Shown: piece by piece, positions 1 through 5,891 of the stretch
How positions within the stretch are numbered: position 1 is the first letter of the stretch
Layout: every line of letters begins with the position of its first letter
Origin: Candidatus Symbiothrix sp.
GTDB lineage: Bacteria; Bacteroidota; Bacteroidia; Bacteroidales; Azobacteroidaceae
DNA length: 8,704 nucleotides
Assembly: GCA_031270925.1 (NCBI GenBank)
Contig: JAISWY010000200.1
Span: 1 to 8,704 of the forward strand
Direction of reading: 5' to 3'
The notes under the pieces: model-generated
Told to the model about the DNA's origin: nothing
Database searches by the model: none
The model's input: only the letters and a program-made list of their open reading frames with translations
Position numbers and translations under genes: made by a program

Positions 1-132
1 TTCAAACGGCGTTCTCGGCTTTTGGGTTGTATCGAAAATGCTGTTGTTTTTGTCGATAGGGTCTTGGTCGCAGGTCATCAATAAGAGTGCGGCCATTCCT
101 ATAAGCAAGCCATATAATTTTTTTGTCATCAT
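1..132 (-). CDS. N-terminus of a SusCD-associated lipoprotein, probably a zinc metallohydrolase (partial)
   Basis: Only the first 44 codons are inside the window; the gene continues beyond base 1. Seen: two adjacent ATG codons (132 or 129), a short basic start, a hydrophobic stretch and a lipobox ending LLMTC with the lipidated cysteine at residue 21. An acidic stretch (DQD) then follows, as often seen in Bacteroidota surface lipoproteins. The residues after it (SIFDTTQKPRTPFE) resemble the start of the substrate import-associated zinc metallohydrolase lipoproteins (LP_HExxH type), which are usually encoded directly after a SusC/SusD pair. It begins 36 bases after the susD stop with no terminator between them, so it should share the operon. 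The HExxH motif would lie outside the window, so the enzyme assignment is an inference from a short N-terminus plus position. The lipoprotein call is firm; the peptidase call is moderate. It could be another SusCD-linked surface lipoprotein. Confidence 0.72.
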   Translation of the reverse strand, partial: MMTKKLYGLLIGMAALLLMTCDQDPIDKNNSIFDTTQKPRTPFE

Positions 133-168
133 ATTCTTTATATTTTTCTAAATATTACTTCTTTTATT

Positions 169-1791
169 TTATCTCGGATTAGGTTCCATACCGGCGCTGA
201 TTACGCTTTTCGGAAGTTGCAAGGCGCGACGCGGATCGTCTTTGCGCAGTACAAATTCTTCACCGTAAACCGAAGCGCGAAAATTGGCGGTTACCATTCT
301 GCGATAGACTTCGATGCCGTAGCGTTTTATATCGTTCCAACGCAGGCCTTCATGCACCATCACGATACGACGGAGTTGCAAAATACAGTGAATTAAATTT
401 TCCTGTGTGCTGGCTACCAATTCATTGGAAGGATTATGAGAGGATTCCAATTCAAAATCGGGATTTAATTTTTTCTTCGGCGACCAACGCTCTCCCGAAG
501 GAGTATAATAATACCTGATATTATAGAAACTATTGATTTTTTCAAGGCTAAGTACCGGAACAGGATTATTGGCTGTGTCTGTGAAAACCGACAGGAAAGC
601 GTTGATGTCGTTCAAAGCGCCAATGGAGTCTTTTAATAAGGCTTTTGCTTCGGCACGGTTTAACAAAGCTTCGTCGATGGTAAAATCGGCTTGCACCATT
701 CTCGGATAACCGATTCCGGCAACAATATCGATATATTCAAAAAACTCATAGTATTTCAACATTTGCGCTTTGGGCGAACCGCCGGTATAACTGAACGCTT
801 TATAGGCAAACATGCTTTTCGAATCGCCCCAAGGCCCTTGCGATTCATTGGTTTCCGTTTGGCAAAGGAAACGGCTGTGGCAATACTTGGCGCCAGTGCC
901 ATACGGGCCATGAACACGTTGCCAGAGCGAACTCTGAACTGTTAAAAGTAAATTAGCCGGATTGTTTTCGTTAATAAAATTTTGACTGCGAATCTTGAAA
1001 TCGTTTTCTTTGGCAAGCGTATTCCAATTGCGCAACACCGATTGTAGGTTGGTTGCAGGTAATACCCTATTGGCATATTCGATTGCTTTTTCGTTTTGTC
1101 CGTAATACAAGTAAAAGCGGGTAGCAAACGCTGCTGCGGCTTGCTTGTTAAAGTGGTATTTTTTTGCAGCCTGATTTTTATATTCGCTATCGTCGAGCAA
1201 CGGAAATCCTTCTTCAATATCGCGTGCTATTTTTGCATATACATCGGCTACGGTTCCTCGTTGATATTTGGGCAAAACCGTTGTTTCGGGCGCTTCACTG
1301 TATGGGATTCCTAAATCGCTATCGCTTGTTTTCGGGCTATAAGCCTTACAAAAAATATTCGACAACTTGAAATGTGCAAACGCACGCGCTAATAAAGCTT
1401 CGCCTTTTTGGGCATTTAAGTTACCATCGGCATTGCCTATGTTTTCGATGGCGGCAAGCGCTTGGTTGGCTGTAGCAATAGCTCCGTAACAAACTTCCCA
1501 AAAAGCGGCCGGAGAATCTTGCGCAATTTGATCGACGTCTTTCCAAAAGAAAAGCGAAGCATCCATTTCACTTCCCGGTTGAAAACTCCCGATTACCTCA
1601 TCGGTATTATCGGAAGAAAATTCGGCAATCATCCACGAAGACGAGCCGGGATAAGCGGAAACCAACAATTTGGCTACTTTTTCCTTAGTATCCAATTGGG
1701 TGCGATTGTCCGGCATCACATCCAAGAACTCGTTGCAGGAAACGAAAATCAAGGAAAGAAGCAGAAGGGCTGATATTGTTATTTTTCTCAT
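169..1791 (-). CDS. SusD/RagB-family nutrient-binding outer-membrane lipoprotein
   Basis: A 540-residue surface lipoprotein that, by family knowledge, forms the lid over its SusC partner and captures substrate at the cell surface. Seen: a signal peptide with lipobox (LIFVSC, cysteine 19) and the typical SusD opening CNEFLDVMPDNRTQLDT. A TPR-like helical region follows at about residues 180-250, with the pattern AKIARDIEEGFPLL and then KYHFNKQAAAAFATRFYLYYG. The C-terminal part has the conserved SusD signature RRIVMVHEGLRWNDIKRYG at about residues 470-495. The length is normal for the family and no break is seen. The ATG at 1791 is the only start that gives a complete signal peptide. It lies 35 bases after the susC stop, so the two are co-transcribed. 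The substrate cannot be read from sequence. SusD homologues serve glycan systems and RagB-type ones serve peptides; the following putative metallohydrolase leans to peptides. Confidence 0.95.
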   Translation of the reverse strand: MRKITISALLLLSLIFVSCNEFLDVMPDNRTQLDTKEKVAKLLVSAYPGSSSWMIAEFSSDNTDEVIGSFQPGSEMDASLFFWKDVDQIAQDSPAAFWEVCYGAIATANQALAAIENIGNADGNLNAQKGEALLARAFAHFKLSNIFCKAYSPKTSDSDLGIPYSEAPETTVLPKYQRGTVADVYAKIARDIEEGFPLLDDSEYKNQAAKKYHFNKQAAAAFATRFYLYYGQNEKAIEYANRVLPATNLQSVLRNWNTLAKENDFKIRSQNFINENNPANLLLTVQSSLWQRVHGPYGTGAKYCHSRFLCQTETNESQGPWGDSKSMFAYKAFSYTGGSPKAQMLKYYEFFEYIDIVAGIGYPRMVQADFTIDEALLNRAEAKALLKDSIGALNDINAFLSVFTDTANNPVPVLSLEKINSFYNIRYYYTPSGERWSPKKKLNPDFELESSHNPSNELVASTQENLIHCILQLRRIVMVHEGLRWNDIKRYGIEVYRRMVTANFRASVYGEEFVLRKDDPRRALQLPKSVISAGMEPNPR

Positions 1792-1826
1792 ATTGTAATC
1801 TTATTATTTTGAAATTCTTACCTAAA

Positions 1827-4800
1827 TTAAAATGCTGCTCTCAATGTGAATGTAAATTGCTTGGGAACCGGAGTCGCCACCCCGCCGGATCGGAAAAATT
1901 CGGGGTCTTGTCCGTTCAATTTTTTATCGGCATAAAGAAGCGTTAAGTTCGTAGCTTGCACTTTGAGCGATAATGCCGATACGTGACTGCCAATCCATTT
2001 TTTCGGAAAATCATACGCCAACGATACTTCTTTCAAACGGATAAAATCGCCTTTGGCTACTCGTACATCCGAATAATTGTATGCATTGTATGTTTGCGAT
2101 AAATAGTAGTTGGTATAATTTTGGCGATAAGATATAATGGTAGGCACATTCGTATAAATTTCATCGCCCGGTAGCACCCAACGGTTTTTAAATTCGCGCG
2201 TCATGGCTTTCAAATCGGAATATCCGCTGCTGAAAACCGGGTCTAAACGAACTACATTGCCGAAAGAATAGGTTACGAACAAATTCAATTTGAAGTTTTT
2301 GTAACGCAACAAGTTTCCGAAACTTCCGGTAACAGGCGGATCGGTTGGACCTTCGTATTTCAGGTAGCCGGTAATGTTATCTCGATTTTGAAAATTAATG
2401 GAGGGATCGTAAAAAGAAGAAATGCTTCCGTCTTCACGCAAGAAAGTAGGTACTCCGTTTTCATCCAAGCCTTTGAATTGATAGGAAAACAAACTGCGAA
2501 CGGGATAGCCTGCTTTTGTAAAACCGGTTCCCGTTATTAAGTCCATGGCGTAAGCCATAGATTCCAAGCGTGTTACTTCGGTTTGATTATATCCGAAAAT
2601 AAAATTGGTTGTCCAATCAAAATTTATACGGTTAATGTTTTTGGAGGTTACCGTCAGTTCGGCGCCACCCGATTTCATATCGGCCACATTTGCATATTTA
2701 TAGTTTTCGCCGCCGACTCCTTGTGTATAGATCATCCCAATCAAATCGAAATTGTTACGGGAAAACCAATCAATGCCTACATTGATTTTATTGTTGATGA
2801 GTCCTATTTCGGCGCCGATATTCAATTCGTGTTTCTTTTCATAAGTCAGTTCGCTGTTTTCCAAGCCGGCCACGTACAAAGCGGTTTCCTGTACGCTGGG
2901 GAAAGGGCGGAAAGGCGTCGTACTCTGAATGATTACATTGGAGTTAGAGACGAAAGCGGGAACCGGCGATCCGGTCAAGCTATACGATGATTTCAATGTT
3001 AAATGTGAAATAGCTTCGGGAAACGAGCTGAAGAACGGCTCTTCGTGAACGTTCCATGCCAAACCGATATTCCAAGTAGGGAGCCAACGGGTTGCTCTGG
3101 AAAGTCCCATTTGGTTAGTGCCTTCGTAACGACCGGTCAGGTTCAAGGAATAAATTCCTTTGTAGCTGTAAGTTCCCGATGCGAAATAGGCCAACATGCG
3201 GGCTTCTCTACGGCTGAAAGAAAAATAGCTTCCGCCTTGTTCCTGCAATTTTTTGAAATACCGGTAATCCGTAAACGGAATTTCGCCCATCTCGTATTGC
3301 AATCCCCAACCGATATTGCTGTCTTGTTCACGTTTGGTTATATTCTGCTCAAGACCGCCGAAGAAATTGATGAGATGCGTATCGTCGAATGCTTCCACCC
3401 AAGAAACCGTCGCCCGCAAATCGGTCGTTTGCATCTTGTAATTACTGCGATTGCGGATACCGCCTTCCGGCAAAATCGAAATCGGCAAATCGTATGGATG
3501 ATCGATATCTTGATACAACAAGGGGTTGTTTTGTCGAATCGTGGCGTCGTCCATTGCCCGGTAAGCCAAAGCTTGATTCGATTGGTCTTTAATAAAATGT
3601 TCGGTCGAACTTGATTTATAATTCAGCGAACCCAAAGCGGCTACTTCCAAACTTTTCAAAGGTTTCCAACGCAACTCGCCTTGAAACTTCAAATCGGATA
3701 CATTGATGTTCATATAATTATTATCCAATTCGTGGAAAATATTAAACGGAGCGTAATTGCTCAGGTAATATTCATTCGGATTCAATGTGCGGGATGAATT
3801 AAGAGCGTAGCTGTAGGGGTTAATATCGAAATCGCGGCGAACCTGCCCTGATACGGGGTCGTTACCTTGACCGATGGTTCCCGGAGCGCGTTGGTCGCGG
3901 TAAGAACCCATCGAAATCAAATTGACGGAAAGATTGTCGAGGATATTGTAATTGACATTTAAGTTGCCGGTATAGCGTTCTACATTGCTTTGCAAGGTCC
4001 AACCCGGATCGTTCATCGCACTGATGGATGCATAATAGGATGCTTTTTCATCTCCGGATGTAACGGATAGGGAATGATTGTGCATCACATTGTTTTGAAA
4101 AAGCAAGTCGAACCAATCGGTGTTCCGCATTTCGGCCTGTTGTAAATAACGATTTTGCGCAACTTCCGGATGTTCAAGGGCGAATAATTCGGTCTTTTCA
4201 TCATAAGTATTGATTAAGTGGTACGCTTTACCATACACTCCGCTATCCGACCGGCGGAATGTTTCAGCGAAATTCAACCATCCTTTATCTTTCATTTCCT
4301 TGTAAATACTCATTTGGTCTTGCGAATTCATGATATTAAATTCGTTGTATGAGGGTTTTAATCGGTAAGTAAATTCGCCGACATAACTGTAATTACTTAT
4401 ACCGCTACGGCCTTTCTTCGTAGTGATTACGATAACGCCCGCCATGGCACGCGCTCCGTAAATCGAAGTGGCCGAACCGTCTTTCAGGATTTGAAAGCTT
4501 TCGATGTCTTCGGCATTCAAACCGGCGATGGCCGAACTGATCAATGTTATCGCATCTCCCGACGACAAATCGTCGGCGCTTACTTCGGTTATGTTTTCCA
4601 TCACAACGCCATCTACTACCCACAAGGGCTTAGAGTCGCCGAAAATGGAAGTGGCGCCACGGACTCGAATTTTAGGTGCGGTGCCGAAAGTTCCCGATAC
4701 GTTTTGTACGGAAACGCCTGCCGAACGGCCTTCCAAACCGCGACTCACATCTGCCAAACCGTCTAATTTCGTTTGTCTTGCGTCCAATTTATCCGAGGCT

Positions 4801-5156
4801 CCGGTAAATAAGCGCTTATCCATTTTTCCGATACCGGTTACAACCACTTCGTCCAAAACCTTGTCATCGGATTGCATTATAACTTTAACTTTTTCTTTCA
4901 CAGACACTTCCTGTGTTTTCATCCCCAAATAGGAAACCACTAAGAACTTAGCTCCCTTGGGAACATTCAACGTAAAATTCCCGTCAATATCGGTTGCGGT
5001 GCCAATGGATGAATTTCCTTTTACTGAAACGGAGGCGCCGATAACCCCTGCGTTATCCTCTCCTGAAATAACTGTACCGGTAACTTCGATATTTTGCGCT
5101 GTAACGGTGGCCGAAACCCAAAGGGAAAGTACAAACAAGCGTAAGCAATACTTCAT
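1827..5156 (-). CDS. SusC/RagA-family TonB-linked outer-membrane transporter
   Basis: A 1109-residue TonB-dependent outer-membrane importer, the barrel half of a SusCD pair, which uses proton-motive force through TonB-ExbBD to bring in substrate held by SusD. Seen in order: a signal peptide (residues 1-20, ending ATVTA before Q) and a carboxypeptidase-regulatory-like domain at about 23-95 (IEVTGTVISGEDNAGVIGAS, then TDIDGNF). A TonB-box-like DEVVVTGIG lies at 102-110, and a plug at about 115-250 contains PKIRVRGATSIFG, PLWVVDGV and LKDGSATSIYGARAMAGVI. A long beta-barrel follows and ends in phenylalanine (RAAF), as outer-membrane barrels do. Length and order are normal for the family and the frame is intact. 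It is the first gene of the operon: a -7 box lies 86 bases upstream and susD follows after 35 bases. The ATG at 5156 gives the full signal peptide. Transported substrate unknown; peptide or glycopeptide is a guess based on the third gene. Confidence 0.96.
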   Translation of the reverse strand: MKYCLRLFVLSLWVSATVTAQNIEVTGTVISGEDNAGVIGASVSVKGNSSIGTATDIDGNFTLNVPKGAKFLVVSYLGMKTQEVSVKEKVKVIMQSDDKVLDEVVVTGIGKMDKRLFTGASDKLDARQTKLDGLADVSRGLEGRSAGVSVQNVSGTFGTAPKIRVRGATSIFGDSKPLWVVDGVVMENITEVSADDLSSGDAITLISSAIAGLNAEDIESFQILKDGSATSIYGARAMAGVIVITTKKGRSGISNYSYVGEFTYRLKPSYNEFNIMNSQDQMSIYKEMKDKGWLNFAETFRRSDSGVYGKAYHLINTYDEKTELFALEHPEVAQNRYLQQAEMRNTDWFDLLFQNNVMHNHSLSVTSGDEKASYYASISAMNDPGWTLQSNVERYTGNLNVNYNILDNLSVNLISMGSYRDQRAPGTIGQGNDPVSGQVRRDFDINPYSYALNSSRTLNPNEYYLSNYAPFNIFHELDNNYMNINVSDLKFQGELRWKPLKSLEVAALGSLNYKSSSTEHFIKDQSNQALAYRAMDDATIRQNNPLLYQDIDHPYDLPISILPEGGIRNRSNYKMQTTDLRATVSWVEAFDDTHLINFFGGLEQNITKREQDSNIGWGLQYEMGEIPFTDYRYFKKLQEQGGSYFSFSRREARMLAYFASGTYSYKGIYSLNLTGRYEGTNQMGLSRATRWLPTWNIGLAWNVHEEPFFSSFPEAISHLTLKSSYSLTGSPVPAFVSNSNVIIQSTTPFRPFPSVQETALYVAGLENSELTYEKKHELNIGAEIGLINNKINVGIDWFSRNNFDLIGMIYTQGVGGENYKYANVADMKSGGAELTVTSKNINRINFDWTTNFIFGYNQTEVTRLESMAYAMDLITGTGFTKAGYPVRSLFSYQFKGLDENGVPTFLREDGSISSFYDPSINFQNRDNITGYLKYEGPTDPPVTGSFGNLLRYKNFKLNLFVTYSFGNVVRLDPVFSSGYSDLKAMTREFKNRWVLPGDEIYTNVPTIISYRQNYTNYYLSQTYNAYNYSDVRVAKGDFIRLKEVSLAYDFPKKWIGSHVSALSLKVQATNLTLLYADKKLNGQDPEFFRSGGVATPVPKQFTFTLRAAF

Positions 5157-5241
5157 AAATATTATTCTATTTTCTTAAAAATTAATAGATTGTGTTATTT
5201 CTGTTAGTTTAACTTGAAAAAACAATCAAAAAAATAATTTG

Positions 5242-5249
5242 CAAAGTTA
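5242..5249 (-). promoter_or_regulatory. Bacteroidota -7 box of the susC operon
   Basis: Read on the minus strand these bases are TAACTTTG, followed by CA, an exact match to the Bacteroidota -7 consensus TAnnTTTG. Transcription would begin about 5 to 7 bases further on, near 5235, leaving a leader of about 80 bases before the susC ATG. No clear TTG lies 19 to 21 bases upstream, so the -33 part is weak or absent. That may mean an activator or an alternative sigma factor helps, but no regulator gene lies in the window. Confidence 0.6.
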
Positions 5250-5310
5250 GTGCAATTTTTTTATTTTATACTATAATTTCATGTTAAAAGCAACTACTTT
5301 GACGGAAATC

Positions 5311-5322
5311 TTTTTTTTTTTT
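5311..5322. repeat. Homopolymer run of twelve T in the divergent promoter region
   Basis: Twelve consecutive T lie 12 bases before the -33 element of the plus-strand promoter and about 60 bases upstream of the minus-strand -7 box. Such a run could act as an A/T-rich upstream promoter element, or vary in length by slippage and so tune either promoter. Both are inferences; only the run itself is seen. Confidence 0.5.
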
Positions 5323-5334
5323 CGAGGCGCTATC

Positions 5335-5365
5335 TTGCAAAATCCATAAAAAACCATTACTTTTG
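5335..5365 (+). promoter_or_regulatory. -33/-7 promoter of the metal-efflux operon
   Basis: TTG at 5335-5337 and TACTTTTG at 5358-5365 (consensus TAnnTTTG) are separated by 20 bases, the spacing expected for the primary sigma factor of Bacteroidota. The -7 box ends 8 bases before the ATG at 5374. The transcript would therefore start with few or no bases ahead of the start codon, making the mRNA leaderless or nearly so. Confidence 0.72.
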
Positions 5366-5373
5366 TCGCTTAT

Positions 5374-5751
5374 ATGAAACGTGTTTTTTCTATAGCGCTG
5401 GCGATGTTGTTGTCGCTCTCTGCCGTTCAGCCGACGGTGGTGTTTCATTATTGCACGGGAAAATTGCGTTCGGTGGCTTTAAGCGAGCCTGAAGTGCCGC
5501 AGCATTGTTGCGGGAAATGCTGCTCCGATTATAAAGTTACCTTATCTACCGATGATTACCAACCGGCATTGCAAGAAACAATTGACTTTTCAAACTTTCT
5601 TTTACAGCCGGCGGTTTTTCTTTCTTCCGGTGATTTCTTTTCTACTAACGATTCTTCGTTTACTTATTTAATTCAACATTTCTTTCCACCCGGCGGGGTC
5701 GCTAAATATGGCTTCGATTTGCTTCGGGTAATTTGTGTTTTCCGGATTTAA
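5374..5751 (+). CDS. HYC_CC_PP-type small exported cysteine-rich protein, linked to metal efflux
   Basis: A 125-residue protein of no established biochemical function. Seen: an N-terminal signal peptide (MKRVFSIALAMLLSLSAVQP), HYC at residues 25-27, a HCCGKCC cluster at 44-50, PP at 105-106 and the C-terminal ending VFRI. These are the marks of a Bacteroidota family known for HYC, CC and PP motifs, commonly found beside copper or heavy-metal RND efflux genes. The five cysteines and two histidines in the first half of the mature protein could bind Cu(I) or a similar soft metal in the periplasm; this is an inference from composition and context. It is the promoter-proximal gene, and the pump gene begins 140 bases after its stop on the same strand. 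The ATG at 5374 gives a full signal peptide but sits only 8 bases after the -7 box. The in-frame ATG at 5404 would leave a much shorter signal sequence, so 5374 is preferred. Confidence 0.82.
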   Translation: MKRVFSIALAMLLSLSAVQPTVVFHYCTGKLRSVALSEPEVPQHCCGKCCSDYKVTLSTDDYQPALQETIDFSNFLLQPAVFLSSGDFFSTNDSSFTYLIQHFFPPGGVAKYGFDLLRVICVFRI

Positions 5752-5762
5752 ACCTTTTTTTG

Positions 5763-5795
5763 AACGCGGATAATGCAGTCTGTGTTATCCGTGTT
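5763..5795 (+). other. Stem-loop just after the hyc stop codon
   Basis: AACGCGGATAA (5763-5773) can pair with TTATCCGTGTT (5785-5795): 11 pairs including one G-T wobble, around an 11-base loop. It starts 12 bases after the stop codon of the small cysteine protein. No T-run follows the stem, so it is not a classical terminator. It could stabilise the end of the upstream message or set the relative expression of the two genes. The left arm resembles an inverted copy of the adjoining 9-bp repeat unit. Confidence 0.4.
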
Positions 5796-5879
5796 ATTCA
5801 TGTTATTCATGTTATTCGTGTTATTCATGTTATTCGTGTTATTCGTGTTATTCATGTTATTCATGTTATTCATGTTCTA
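5781..5879 (+). repeat. 9-bp minisatellite, 11 units, between hyc and cusA
   Basis: Eleven head-to-tail 9-base units fill 99 bases. The core units alternate irregularly between CGTGTTATT (four copies) and CATGTTATT (five copies), with degenerate units at both ends (TGTGTTATC at 5781, CATGTTCTA at 5871). The units differ almost only at one C/T-type position, so the array grew by local duplication. Because the unit is three codons long, gain or loss of copies never changes a reading frame crossing it. One frame reads Val-Ile-Arg/His repeats and joins the cusA start codon in frame. Another reads Met/Val-Leu-Phe repeats and stops just inside cusA. Similar ATTCGTGTT-like strings occur as dispersed intergenic repeats in various bacteria, so this may be a mobile or expanding repeat rather than a gene part. 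Confidence 0.93.
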
Positions 5880-5891
5880 TATTCAAAATTT

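Noticed and set aside
3045..3614. 189-codon plus-strand open frame inside susC
   Set aside because: It is antisense to a clear, family-conserved SusC barrel and its translation shows no recognisable domain or signal; it is a shadow frame.
4504..4932. 142-codon plus-strand open frame inside susC
   Set aside because: Antisense to the SusC plug and N-terminal domain, with no promoter, start context or domain.
5295..5301. TACTTTG as another plus-strand -7 box
   Set aside because: It is one base short of TAnnTTTG, and the box at 5358-5365 matches fully with a correctly spaced TTG.
5752..5800. Rho-independent terminator after the small cysteine protein gene
   Set aside because: The T-run at 5755-5761 lies before the stem, not after it, and the stem at 5763-5795 is followed by repeats instead of a T-tract.
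5781..5879. Possible CRISPR array
   Set aside because: The units are only 9 bases, directly adjacent, without unique spacers, and no cas gene is present.
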